A stretch of DNA of 64,000 nucleotides, taken from positions 1 to 64,000 of the forward strand of contig NZ_BJMN01000048.1 of the NCBI RefSeq assembly GCF_006539185.1, in the 5' to 3' direction. The translations under genes were made by a program, and so were the position numbers. The notes under the pieces were generated by a model that searched no databases, was not told where the DNA came from, and worked only from the letters and a program-made list of their open reading frames with translations. The stretch comes from Streptomyces gardneri. Its GTDB lineage: Bacteria > Actinomycetota > Actinomycetes > Streptomycetales > Streptomycetaceae. Positions 50,487-59,369 of the stretch are shown piece after piece; position 1 is the stretch's first letter; every line of letters begins with the position of its first letter.

Positions 50487-50929
50487 CGCCCCTCTTCCTG
50501 CGGCGGGCGGGTGCGGCGATCCTCGGCCTCGAGGTCGCCTACCTGCTGCTCATGCAGCTGTCCATGGCCGTCTTCATGGTGGACACCTCGGAGATCGACC
50601 ACACGGAGTCGGCAGGCTCCGGCGCCCTGCTCTTCCTCGGCGCCGAAGCGGCGGCGGTACTGGTCCTGCTCTGGGCCGCGGCTCTGCTCGCGCTGCCGTC
50701 CTTCGCGGACAAGGGACCCACGTGGGCCCGTGTCGCGGGACTCGGCCTGGCGACGGCCGTCCAGGTGCTCGGCGCCTGGTCGGCGACGGCCAACGCCCTG
50801 GCCCAGGACGCCGGACCTGACGTCGTGATCAACGGCGTGATGGTCCTGTTCGCCGTGATCGCCTCCGCCGCGTGCCTCCTGGGCCTCCGCGGCGAGTTCC
50901 GGAGGACGGAGCTCACGGCCACGGCCTGA
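50483..50929 (+). CDS. small four-helix membrane protein, putative immunity partner
   Basis: 148 residues, four hydrophobic helices (about 8-30, 50-73, 83-105, 112-133). GTG at 50483 overlaps the preceding stop (GTGA) and has GAGGAG 7 nt upstream, so translation is coupled to the secreted protein. The size and topology fit a membrane immunity protein, but there is no family match, so this is inference from context. A strong hairpin closes the unit at 50958-50987. Confidence 0.65.
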   Translation: MTPLFLRRAGAAILGLEVAYLLLMQLSMAVFMVDTSEIDHTESAGSGALLFLGAEAAAVLVLLWAAALLALPSFADKGPTWARVAGLGLATAVQVLGAWSATANALAQDAGPDVVINGVMVLFAVIASAACLLGLRGEFRRTELTATA

Positions 50930-50957
50930 CCCGTACTCCTTGCCTGACAGCACGACC

Positions 50958-50987
50958 GAGGCCCCGGTTCTCCCGAACCGGGGCCTC
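50958..50987. terminator. strong hairpin closing the DNRLRE unit
   Basis: A 12-bp perfect stem GAGGCCCCGGTT with its complement and a 6-nt loop. Also downstream of the convergent xylanase gene. Confidence 0.9.
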
Positions 50988-51005
50988 CGTCGTTCCCGTA
51001 CGCCC

Positions 51006-52346
51006 TCAGGAGCAGGTGAGGGACGCCGGGGGCGGGTTGGTGGCCGACCAGGTGCCGTTGAAGCCGAAAGCGGTCGAGCCGCCCGGAGCGATCGTCGCGT
51101 TGTAGGAGAGGTGGGTCGCCGTCGCCTCCGCGCCGGTCTGGGTCACCGTGGCGTTCCAGGCCTGGGTGACCCGCTGCCCGGCGGGCTGGGTCCAGCGGAC
51201 GGTCCAGCCGGTCAGCGGGGCCGTACCCGTGTTGCGGACGGTGACCTGCGCCGTGAAGCCGCCCGTCCACTGGCTCGTGACCGCGTACGTGGCGGAGCAC
51301 CCGCCCGGGGCGGGCGGGGTGACCGGGGCGAGCGCCTCGGCGATCCCGGCGCGGGCGGGCTTCGCGGCGAGCCCTTCGTCGTACGGGGTCGCCGCGCCCT
51401 GGCCCGGGAAGAAGTCCGGGATCCAGGAGTCGGAGTCGGTGAAGCCCCAGACCGTGACGCCCGCGCAGCGGGTGACGGCCAGGCAGGCGCGCAGGACGGA
51501 GGCGTAGTCGGCCTTCTGCTGCGCGAGCTTCGCCTCGGTCGCGGGGAGGGTCATCCGGATGTCGAGCTCGGTGATCGCCACGTCCACGCCGAGGTCGGCG
51601 AAGCGGCGCAGGTTGGCCTCCAGGGAGGCGGGGACCTGGCCGAGGACCAGATGGGCCTGGAAGCCGACGCCGTCGACCGGGACGCCCTGCGCGAGGAGCC
51701 GCTTCACGAGGGCGTACATGCCGTCGCTCTTCGCGCCGACCGCGTCGGTCGAGTAGTCGTTGAGGTAGAGCTTCGCGGCCGGGTCGGCGGCCCGGGCGGC
51801 GCGGAAGGCGTCGGCGATGTACGACTCGCCGAGGGTCGCGCCGAAGACGGACTGCCGGAGGGTGCCGTCCTCGTTCAGGGGCTCGTTGACGACGTCCCAG
51901 TGGTCGATCCTGCCCCGGTAGCGGCCGGCCTCGGCGGCGATGTGGTCGGTCATCAGGGTGCGCAGCTGATCGGCGGTCCAGGTGCCGCCGGTGACCCAGG
52001 AGGGCAGCTGGCTGTGCCAGACGAGGGTGTGGCCGCGGACGCGCTGGCCGTGGGCCTCGGCGAAGGCGACGACCTTGTCGGCGCCGGTCCAGTCGTAGGT
52101 GCCCCGGGTGCGTTCGACGGAGCCCCACTTCATCTCGTTGCCGGGGGTGACCGAGTCGAACTGGGCGGCGGCGACGTCCGCGTATCCGCCGGTGAGCCGG
52201 CCGGCGGTGACGGCGGTGCCGAGGTAGCGGCCGCGGGCCTCGGCGAGGTCCCGGAGCGGGGTGTCGGCGGCGGTCGCGGGTGCGGTGGCGAGCGCGGTCA
52301 GGGCGGCGGCGAGGACCGCGCCCGCGGCGATCAGGCGACGGAGCAC
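51006..52346 (-). CDS. secreted endo-1,4-beta-xylanase GH10 with CBM2
   Basis: 446 residues: signal peptide (MLRRLIAAGAVLAAALTALATAPATAA), GH10 barrel (about 28-335) with acid/base Glu155 (DVVNEPLNE) and nucleophile Glu260 (ITELDIRM), a short linker, and a C-terminal CBM2 (about 345-446; SQWTGGFTAQVTVRNTG). GTG start 52346 with GGAGG upstream. It overlaps the GH74 stop by 16 nt, so the pair forms one operon. It hydrolyses xylan, and the CBM2 binds cellulose or xylan. Confidence 0.94.
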   Translation of the reverse strand: MLRRLIAAGAVLAAALTALATAPATAADTPLRDLAEARGRYLGTAVTAGRLTGGYADVAAAQFDSVTPGNEMKWGSVERTRGTYDWTGADKVVAFAEAHGQRVRGHTLVWHSQLPSWVTGGTWTADQLRTLMTDHIAAEAGRYRGRIDHWDVVNEPLNEDGTLRQSVFGATLGESYIADAFRAARAADPAAKLYLNDYSTDAVGAKSDGMYALVKRLLAQGVPVDGVGFQAHLVLGQVPASLEANLRRFADLGVDVAITELDIRMTLPATEAKLAQQKADYASVLRACLAVTRCAGVTVWGFTDSDSWIPDFFPGQGAATPYDEGLAAKPARAGIAEALAPVTPPAPGGCSATYAVTSQWTGGFTAQVTVRNTGTAPLTGWTVRWTQPAGQRVTQAWNATVTQTGAEATATHLSYNATIAPGGSTAFGFNGTWSATNPPPASLTCS

Positions 52347-54982
52347 GTCGCACCTCCGAGGGTGAAGGCGGCGGGTACGGGGTTGCTGCCGGTCCAGGTG
52401 CCGGTGAAGCCGAAGGAGGCGGAGGCTCCGGCCGCGACGGCGCCGTTCCAGCCGGCGTTCCGTGCGGTGACCGCGGTGCCGGACTGGGTCGGGGCGGCGT
52501 TCCACATCTGGCCGATCCGCTGTCCGGCGGGGTACTCCCAGCCGAGGGCCCAGCCGGTCCAGGCGGTGGTGGAGGTGTTGGTCAGGGTGACGTCGGCCTG
52601 GAAGCCGCCCTGCCACTGGTTGGTGACCTTGTAGGCGACCTTGCAGGCGCCGGTGGGGGTTCCCGGGTCGGTGCCGCCGCCGTCGCCGCCACCCGTTTCG
52701 GCGGTGTCGCCGTAGATGATGCCGCGGCCGTTGGTGGAGACGTACACGCGGCCGTAGACCCGGGGGTCGCCGGTGATCGCGCCGCCGGTCCAGCCCCACT
52801 GGTGGGCGTCGTCGTTGATCCGGACCCAGCTCGCGCCCGCGTCGGTGGAGCGGAAGACGCCGCGGATGCCGCCGATCTTCGCGCTGGTGTAGAGCGCGGG
52901 GTACGAGGCTCCCGGGGCGGCCTTGCCGAAGCCGATGGTGTCGGCCTGCTCGACGCCGGAGACGCGGGTGAAGGTGGCGCCGCCGTCGGTGGAGTGCCAG
53001 AGGCCGTAGGTGGAGTCGGTGGCGCCGCCGGCGAACCAGAGGTCGCCCTTCCTGCCGGGGACGGCCTTGAAGCGGGCGTTGCCCTTGGCGGGGAGGCCGC
53101 CGGCGCGGGCGGTGAAGTTCGCGCCGCCGTCCGTACTGGCGTAGAAGGTGCCGTCCTTGAAGCCGTAGAAGGTCTTCGGGTCGACGCGGTCGGACTCGAC
53201 GGTCGCGCCGGCGGGGATGCCGGTGGAGGCGGTCCAGGCGCCTCCGGTGCCGGTGTGGACGCCGGTGCCGTCCGGGCTCCAGACGAACCGGGTGCCGTCG
53301 GCGGAGGCGGCGACGGTGCCGCCTCCGGTGACGCCCGAGGGCTCCTGTCCCGGGGACCAGTTGGCGCCGTTGTCGGTGGAGAAGGCGACGCGGGGCCCGC
53401 CGTCGAGGTGGCCGGCCCGTACGACGGTGCCCGGCTTGGTCTCCGCGAAGTCGACGCTGGTGGTGGAGGTGAAGTTGGGGCCGGTGAACATCATCGACGG
53501 GACCTTGGTGAGGTCCGTGTGCCGGAAGCCGCCGATGTCGCCGAGGGCGCTGATCAGCGGGGCCCCGGAGGGCGGCGAGGCGAGGTCGAGGACGGCGGTC
53601 TCCTCCAGTCCCTTCACCATGGGCCGGATGGTGAAGTTCGTGCCCGTGTCCCACTTGGCGAGTTCGGTGGTGCCGTAGATCGTGGCCCCGGTGCCGTACA
53701 TCATGCGGTTCGAGTCGAAGGGGTCGATCTCCAGTGCCTCGGTCATCCAGCCGAGCTTCGGGGTCTGTTCGGGCGCGGTGGGCGTGCCGCCCCAGGTGAG
53801 CCAGGGGGCGGAGGAGACGTCCATCGTGTAGCGGTTGGCGCGGGTGGGGTACGAGGTGTAGTCCCAGGCCTTGGTCCAGGTGGCGCCGGAGTCGGTGGAG
53901 CGGAAGATCTGGGTGTCCGGCCACCAGGCGCTGTAGGCGGAGACCATGACCGTGCCAGGCTTCTGCCGGTCGACGGTGAGGCCGCTGAAGCCGTGGAAGG
54001 TGTCGGCCTCGGCGACGGGGCTGATGTCCTTCCACTCGCCGGTGGCGGTGGCGTACCGCCAGACCTGGCCCTTGCCGCCGTCGTACGGGCCGGCGCGGTC
54101 GCTGTAGGCGAGGTAGAGGTGGCCGTTCGCGGCGTCGAGGACGCCCTTGTGGGCGAGGTGACCGGTGGGCTGGCCGGCGAGGCGGGTCCAGGTGGCGCCG
54201 GCGTCGGTGGAGCGGTAGACGGCGTTGTCCTTGTCGCCGACGCCGACGTAGATCGTGCGGGTCGCGGAGCCGGCGGTGCCGGTGGACTCGTCGAAGGTGA
54301 CCCAGACGATGCCCTGTTCGTCGGAGTTGTAGCCGCTGGTGTCAGTGGGGTCCTGCTGGAAGTTTCCGGGGTTGGTGAAGGAGGTGACCTTTGCCCAGGT
54401 GGCGCCGGAGTCGGTGGAGCGCCACAGGCCGTTGCCGCTGGGGGCGCCGAGGTAGAGGACGCTGTTCTTGTGCGGGTCGACGGCGAGGCGTTCGCCCATG
54501 CCGCGGCCGGGCATGTTGCCGCCGAGCTTGAAGGGGAGGTCGGCGCGCTGCCAGGTGGCGCCCCGGTCGGCGGAACGGAGGACGGCGCCGTTCCCGGGGT
54601 CCCAGTCGTTCGTGTACGTGCCGACCGCCGCGTACACCCGGTTCGGGTCGACGGTGTCGGAGGCGAGGCCGACGACTCCGGTGTGGCCCCAGTGGTCCCA
54701 GTCGACGGAGTCGAGGAGCGGGGTCCAGGAGGTGGTGGCCTGGTTCCAGCGGTAGACGCCGCCGATGTCGGTGCGGGCGTAGACGAGGTCCTTCTCGGCC
54801 CGGTTGAAGACGATGCCGGGGACGAAGCCGCCGCCGTCGATGCGGACGTTCTTCCAGGTGTACGAAGGTGCTGCCGCTGCCGCGGGTACGGGCGTCTCCG
54901 AGGCCGCGGTCGCGGGGACCGCTCCCGCGAGGAGGCCCGCGGTCAGGGCGAGCCCCGCGAGGAGGTGGCGTGTTCTGCGCAT
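52331..54982 (-). CDS. secreted xyloglucanase GH74 with CBM2
   Basis: 883 residues: signal peptide; two seven-bladed propellers of GH74 rich in YRSTDAGATW-type Asp-box repeats; and a C-terminal CBM2 (about 780-880, CKVAYKVTNQWQGGFQADVTLTN). Likely catalytic acids are Asp72 (YARTDIGGVYRWN) and the Asp of GDIGGFRH near 490. ATG 54982. The CebR operator at 55005-55018 is 23 bp upstream. It cleaves xyloglucan and perhaps cello-oligosaccharides. Confidence 0.93.
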   Translation of the reverse strand: MRRTRHLLAGLALTAGLLAGAVPATAASETPVPAAAAAPSYTWKNVRIDGGGFVPGIVFNRAEKDLVYARTDIGGVYRWNQATTSWTPLLDSVDWDHWGHTGVVGLASDTVDPNRVYAAVGTYTNDWDPGNGAVLRSADRGATWQRADLPFKLGGNMPGRGMGERLAVDPHKNSVLYLGAPSGNGLWRSTDSGATWAKVTSFTNPGNFQQDPTDTSGYNSDEQGIVWVTFDESTGTAGSATRTIYVGVGDKDNAVYRSTDAGATWTRLAGQPTGHLAHKGVLDAANGHLYLAYSDRAGPYDGGKGQVWRYATATGEWKDISPVAEADTFHGFSGLTVDRQKPGTVMVSAYSAWWPDTQIFRSTDSGATWTKAWDYTSYPTRANRYTMDVSSAPWLTWGGTPTAPEQTPKLGWMTEALEIDPFDSNRMMYGTGATIYGTTELAKWDTGTNFTIRPMVKGLEETAVLDLASPPSGAPLISALGDIGGFRHTDLTKVPSMMFTGPNFTSTTSVDFAETKPGTVVRAGHLDGGPRVAFSTDNGANWSPGQEPSGVTGGGTVAASADGTRFVWSPDGTGVHTGTGGAWTASTGIPAGATVESDRVDPKTFYGFKDGTFYASTDGGANFTARAGGLPAKGNARFKAVPGRKGDLWFAGGATDSTYGLWHSTDGGATFTRVSGVEQADTIGFGKAAPGASYPALYTSAKIGGIRGVFRSTDAGASWVRINDDAHQWGWTGGAITGDPRVYGRVYVSTNGRGIIYGDTAETGGGDGGGTDPGTPTGACKVAYKVTNQWQGGFQADVTLTNTSTTAWTGWALGWEYPAGQRIGQMWNAAPTQSGTAVTARNAGWNGAVAAGASASFGFTGTWTGSNPVPAAFTLGGATCSVA

Positions 54983-55004
54983 GGGTATCCCGTCGAAGAT
55001 TGAA

Positions 55005-55018
55005 TGGGAGCGCTCCCA
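55005..55018. promoter_or_regulatory. CebR operator
   Basis: TGGGAGCGCTCCCA, the exact 14-bp palindrome recognised by the cellobiose-sensing repressor CebR, 23 bp upstream of the GH74 start. It predicts cellobiose induction of the GH74-GH10 operon and possibly of the divergent importer. Confidence 0.93.
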
Positions 55019-55056
55019 CTATTGAGTCGGGGTCAGAACACGGTCAAGGTCCGGGA

Positions 55057-55078
55057 GTCGTCGAAGACGTTCGACGAC
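55057..55078. promoter_or_regulatory. second palindrome in the GH74/importer gap
   Basis: GTCGTCGAA with its complement TTCGACGAC flanking GACG (9-bp arms). It lies 107 bp before the solute-binding protein start. It is unlike the CebR site and may bind another regulator. Confidence 0.45.
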
Positions 55079-55184
55079 GCAGGCGTGGAGGTGGGGGTGC
55101 GGGTGTGGTGCGTGCGGGTGACTTCCGCGCGGCCCGGCGAGCTGCCCCCGCCGCCCGGACGGAGCCGCACTACGGTCGGGGCGC

Positions 55185-56525
55185 ATGGGGAGCAGGAGGA
55201 GGAACGGGCCCGTCGTCGTACTCGCCCTCGCCCTCCTCCTGGGCGCGACACTCTCCGGCGGCTGCGCGACCGACCCCGCACCGCCGCCCGGGGCGGGCGT
55301 CCCGGCGCGGGAGCCGGTGGACGGGAGCGGGCGGCGGATCACGCTCACCGTCGGGGTGTTCGGCACGTTCGGCCTCCAGGAGGCCGGGCTCTACGACACG
55401 TACATGCGGCTCCACCCGGACATCGCGGTCCGGCAGACCTCCCTCACCCGCAACGACGTCTACTACCCGCAGCTGCTCACCCACCTCACCGCCGGCTCCG
55501 GCCTCGCCGACGTCCAGGCCGTCGAGGTCGGCAACATCGCCGAGGTCCTCGCCACGCAGACGGGCCGGCTCGACGCGCTCGGCTCGGCACCGGGGGTCGA
55601 CCCGAGCGCCTTCCTGCCGTGGAAGTGGGCGCAGGGCACCGCTCCCGACGGGCGCACGCTCGCGCTCGGCACCGACATCGGGCCGCAGGCCGTCTGCTAC
55701 CGCAAGGACCTCTTCGCCCGGGCCGGACTGCCCACCGAGCGGGGCGCGGTCGGTCGGCTGTGGGCCGGGGACTGGCGCAAGTACCTGGCGGCCGGGGTCC
55801 GTTACCGCGAGCGGGCCCCGAAAGGCACGGCCTTCACCGACTCCGCGTCCGGGGTGATGGCGGCGGTCACGGGCAGCGCGGCGCTCCGCTACTACGACGA
55901 GCGGGGCGAGCTGATCGTGGCGGTCAATCCGGCCGTACGGGAGGCCTGGAACCTCGCGGCGGCGTTCGCCCGGCAGGGGCTCACGGCCCGGCTCCAGCAG
56001 TTCACGCCCGGCTGGGACCAGGCCTTCGCCAACGGCGTGTTCGCCACGGTCGCCTGCCCCGCCTGGATGCTCGGCTACATCCAGGACAAGGCGGGCCCCG
56101 CCGGGCGCGGCCGCTGGGACGTGGCCGCGGCGCCCCGTCCCGGCAACTGGGGCGGCTCGTTCCTCGTCGTGCCCTCCGCCGGACGGCACCGCGCGGAGGC
56201 GGCCCGGCTCGCGGCCTGGCTGACGGCGCCCGCCCAGCAGGCGGTGCTCTTCGAGCGGCGCGGCAGCTTCCCGAGCGCCTCGGCCGCGTACGCGCTCCCG
56301 TCGGTCGCGGACGCCCGGCACCCGTACTTCGGCGACGCCCCGGTCGGCGAGATCTTCGCCGCGGCGGCCCGGGGCGTCCCCCGGGCCCCCGTCGGCCCGA
56401 AGGACGCCCTGGTCGCCCAGACCCTGGCCGACGTCGGCATGCTCCAGGTCGACCAGACGGGCCGCTCGCCGGAGTCGGCCTGGAAGGCCGCGATGAAGGC
56501 GATCGACAACGCGCTGGACCGGTGA
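55185..56525 (+). CDS. sugar ABC transporter substrate-binding lipoprotein
   Basis: 446 residues: N-terminal signal with a lipobox ending GATLSGGC, then a family 1-type extracellular sugar-binding protein (CebE-like; …TFGLQEAGLYDTYMRLHPDIAVRQTSL…, NGVFATVACPAWMLGY, GGSFLVVPSAG). It heads an importer with two permeases. The nearby CebR operator and plant cell-wall hydrolases suggest cello- or xylo/xyloglucan oligosaccharides. ATG 55185; ribosome site weak. Confidence 0.88.
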   Translation: MGSRRRNGPVVVLALALLLGATLSGGCATDPAPPPGAGVPAREPVDGSGRRITLTVGVFGTFGLQEAGLYDTYMRLHPDIAVRQTSLTRNDVYYPQLLTHLTAGSGLADVQAVEVGNIAEVLATQTGRLDALGSAPGVDPSAFLPWKWAQGTAPDGRTLALGTDIGPQAVCYRKDLFARAGLPTERGAVGRLWAGDWRKYLAAGVRYRERAPKGTAFTDSASGVMAAVTGSAALRYYDERGELIVAVNPAVREAWNLAAAFARQGLTARLQQFTPGWDQAFANGVFATVACPAWMLGYIQDKAGPAGRGRWDVAAAPRPGNWGGSFLVVPSAGRHRAEAARLAAWLTAPAQQAVLFERRGSFPSASAAYALPSVADARHPYFGDAPVGEIFAAAARGVPRAPVGPKDALVAQTLADVGMLQVDQTGRSPESAWKAAMKAIDNALDR

Positions 56526-56532
56526 GGGCGGG

Positions 56533-57639
56533 GTGACGGAGACACACACGCCGACGGGGCCGGCGGATCCGCCTGCCCCCGGGCCCGGAGCCGGTTCCCG
56601 TGCTCGTGGCGCCCGGGTCGGCACCGGCCGTCGTGCGGACCGCGGGGCGCGGGGCGCGCGGTCGGCCCGCCGCACCCCCGGCGCGCCCCGCCGCACCCCC
56701 GTCGGGTCCCGCTGGGCCCCCTACGCGCTCGTCGCGCCCTTCTTCCTCTTCTTCGGTGCCTTCGGGGTGTTCCCGCTGGCCGCCACCGCCTGGACCTCGC
56801 TGCACCGGGTCGAACTGACCGCGCCCGCCGAGGCGGAGTGGGTGGGGCTGCACAACTACGCGCGGCTGCTCGACGACGCGTTCTTCTGGAACGCCCTGGT
56901 GAACACCGCCGTCATCGGGGTCCTCTCCACCGTCCCACAGCTGCTGCTCGCGCTCGGCGTGGCGCATCTGCTCGACGTGCGGCTGCGGGGCCGGGGCCTC
57001 TTCCGGGTCGTGGCGCTCGCCCCGTACGCCACCTCGGTCGCCGCCGCGACCCTGGTCTTCGCGCTGTTCTACGGACGGGACAACGGCATGGCGAACTGGG
57101 CCCTGGGGGTGGCCGGTCTCGCCCCGGTGGACTGGCAGAACGGCCCGTGGGCGTCGAAGCTCGCGGTGTCGTCGATCGTCGTCTGGCGCTGGACCGGCTA
57201 CAACGCGCTGATCTACCTGGCGGCGATGCAGACGGTCCCGCGCGAGCTGTACGAGGCCGCGGCGCTCGACGGGGCGTCTCGGTGGCGTCAGTTCCTGCAC
57301 GTGACGCTGCCGGGGCTGCGGCCCGCGATCCTCTTCACGGTGCTGGTCTCGACGATCGGTGCGACCCAGCTCTTCGGCGAGCCGCTGCTGTTCGGCAGCG
57401 GCGCGGGGGCCTCCGGCGGGGCTGACCACCAGTTCCAGACGCTGGGGCTCTATCTGTACGAGCAGGGCTGGGTGAACCTCCATCTGGGGCGGGCCGCGGC
57501 CATCGCCTGGGCGATGCTCGTCATCCTGGTGGTGCTGTTCGGGGCGGCACGGCTCCTGCGCGGGGTCCACGCGCGCGGGCTCCTCGCACGCGGGGCCTTC
57601 ACGCGCAGGGCCTTCGCGCGCGGGAAGCGGGCCTCATGA
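56533..57639 (+). CDS. sugar ABC transporter permease (MalF/CebF type)
   Basis: 368 residues. A 50-residue Arg/Ala-rich N-terminus, then six membrane helices and the EAA loop (YEAAALDGASRWRQFLHVTLPGLRPAI). GTG 56533 is 7 bp after the binding protein stop. The C-terminus is basic and repetitive (RGxxARGxFTRRAFARG). Forms a heterodimer with the next gene. Confidence 0.92.
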   Translation: MTETHTPTGPADPPAPGPGAGSRARGARVGTGRRADRGARGARSARRTPGAPRRTPVGSRWAPYALVAPFFLFFGAFGVFPLAATAWTSLHRVELTAPAEAEWVGLHNYARLLDDAFFWNALVNTAVIGVLSTVPQLLLALGVAHLLDVRLRGRGLFRVVALAPYATSVAAATLVFALFYGRDNGMANWALGVAGLAPVDWQNGPWASKLAVSSIVVWRWTGYNALIYLAAMQTVPRELYEAAALDGASRWRQFLHVTLPGLRPAILFTVLVSTIGATQLFGEPLLFGSGAGASGGADHQFQTLGLYLYEQGWVNLHLGRAAAIAWAMLVILVVLFGAARLLRGVHARGLLARGAFTRRAFARGKRAS

Positions 57640-58460
57640 GGACGGAGCGGGCCGGCTGGGGCACGTACGCACTGCTCGCGCTCTTCACGGCCGTCTCCCT
57701 CTTCCCCCTGCTGTGGACGGCGGTCGCCGCCTCGCGGACCAGTACGCGGCTGGCCGCCACCCCGCCGCCCTTCCGGTTCGGGCGGAACCTGCCCCGGAAC
57801 CTGGAACTCGCCTGGACGGACGCCCGTCTTGGCGAGGCCCTGGCGAACACCGCGCTGGTCGCCGGGGCGGTCGCGGCGGGAACGGTCCTCTTCTCGACCC
57901 TCGCCGGCTTCGCCTTCGCCAAGCTGCGGTTCCGCTTCCGGGGCACCCTGCTCCTGCTCGTGGCCGGGACGATGCTGATCCCGCCCCAGCTCGGTGTCGT
58001 CCCGCTCTATCTGCTGATCGCGCGGCTGCGCTGGACGGACGAGCTCCAGGCGGTGGTCCTGCCCTCGCTCGTCTCCGCCTTCGGGGTGTTCTTCATGCTC
58101 CAGCACCTGCGGCGGGCCCTGCCGTCCGAGGCGCTTGAGGCCGCCCGGATGGACGGGGCGGGGACCCTGCGGACGGTGTGGCACGTGGTGCTGCCGGCGG
58201 CGCGTCCGGCGATGGCGGTGCTCGGCATGCTGTCGTTCGTGGCGGCCTGGAACGACTTCTTCTGGCCGGTCCTCGTCCTGACGCAGACCGGGGACCCGAC
58301 GGTGCAGGTGGCGCTGACGGGCCTGGGGCGGGGAACGGTGCCCGACCAGTCGGTGGTCATGGCGGGCGCGTTGCTCGGGACGCTGCCGCTGCTCGTCGTG
58401 CTCGCGCTCTTCGGCCGGCACATCGTGGGCGGTGTGATGCGGGGCGCGGTGAAGGGTTAG
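57636..58460 (+). CDS. sugar ABC transporter permease (MalG/CebG type)
   Basis: 274 residues, six helices, EAA loop LEAARMDGAGTLRTVWHVVLPAARPAM. ATGA overlap with the preceding permease. No ATPase gene follows, as is usual in Streptomyces where MsiK serves many importers. Confidence 0.92.
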   Translation: MRTERAGWGTYALLALFTAVSLFPLLWTAVAASRTSTRLAATPPPFRFGRNLPRNLELAWTDARLGEALANTALVAGAVAAGTVLFSTLAGFAFAKLRFRFRGTLLLLVAGTMLIPPQLGVVPLYLLIARLRWTDELQAVVLPSLVSAFGVFFMLQHLRRALPSEALEAARMDGAGTLRTVWHVVLPAARPAMAVLGMLSFVAAWNDFFWPVLVLTQTGDPTVQVALTGLGRGTVPDQSVVMAGALLGTLPLLVVLALFGRHIVGGVMRGAVKG

Positions 58461-58600
58461 ACCCGCCCGGCAAGATCGGATCAGCGCACAAGATCACCCA
58501 GACGGGCGAGGCGTTGATCCATTTCATCCCGAACGTTGTTAACTTCCGCTTATGTCCGAGATTTTCACATTTTTCTTCCGCTTGGGTGAGGTGACGGCGG

Positions 58601-59366
58601 ATGGGAGCCCTGCGTGACAATCCCGAACTCGCCCTCTTCCTCTGCCTCTCGGCCGGCTATCTCGTCGGCAAACTCCGCGTCGGCCCCATCACGCTCGGCG
58701 GTATCTGCGGCACCCTGATCGTCTCGCTCCTGCTCGGCGCCTGGGCGAAGGTCACCGTCTCCGACGACGTGAAGACGATCTTCTTCGCGCTCTTCATCTT
58801 CTCCCTCGGCTACATGGCGGGACCGCAGTTCTTCTCCAACCTGACGCAGGCGCAGATCACCCGGTACCAGGGCCACGTGGCCACCGCGTACACGGTCTGC
58901 TACCTCTTCGGCCTCGTCACCATCGTCATCTACACCAGCCAGATCATGCCGATGATGATGCGGATCAACCTCCGCGACGCCTCGCGCGCCCTGTGGGAGA
59001 GGATGCGCGGCTCCGGCGGCGGCCTGGAGTCCGACGAGCGCGAGGCGCTCCCGGGCATGGTCGGCCGGACGTTCCTGGTCACGCTCGCGGACGGCGCCAG
59101 GGTCGGCGAGCTGGAGCGGCGGCTTGGCGGCCGGGTCACCTTCGAGGCGGTGAAGCGGGGCAGCAAGGTCCTCACCCCTCCCCCGCCCGACTTCGAACTG
59201 ACCCTCTCCGACCTGGTGCTGACGGTCGGCCGCCGGGCGAACATCATCGAGGCGGGCCGGATCATCGGGCCCGAGACCGCGGCCGTCCCCGGTCTCGACA
59301 CCCCGCTCGCCACCACCGAGGTCTCGCTGACCGACAAGGGCGCCGTCGGCAAGTCCCTGGACACCC
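58601..59366 (+). pseudogene. aspT: aspartate:alanine antiporter remnant (aspT)
   Basis: The frame starts like an intact AspT/YidE-type antiporter (LALFLCLSAGYLVGKLRVGPITLGG...; FFALFIFSLGYMAGPQFFSNL). Then about 65-70 residues of membrane helices are missing before TAYTVCYLFG. A TrkA-C-like segment follows (GRTFLVTLADGARVGELERR), and homology ends near KSLDTR. A full antiporter has about 550 residues with a second membrane half; here it is lost. Ribosome site GTGAGGTG. Probably not functional. Confidence 0.75.
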
Positions 59367-59369
59367 GCG

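Noticed and set aside
47084..50990. tRNA-His as a prophage/ICE attachment site
   Set aside because: No integrase and no second copy of the tRNA 3' end were found downstream in the window, so an island is not supported here.
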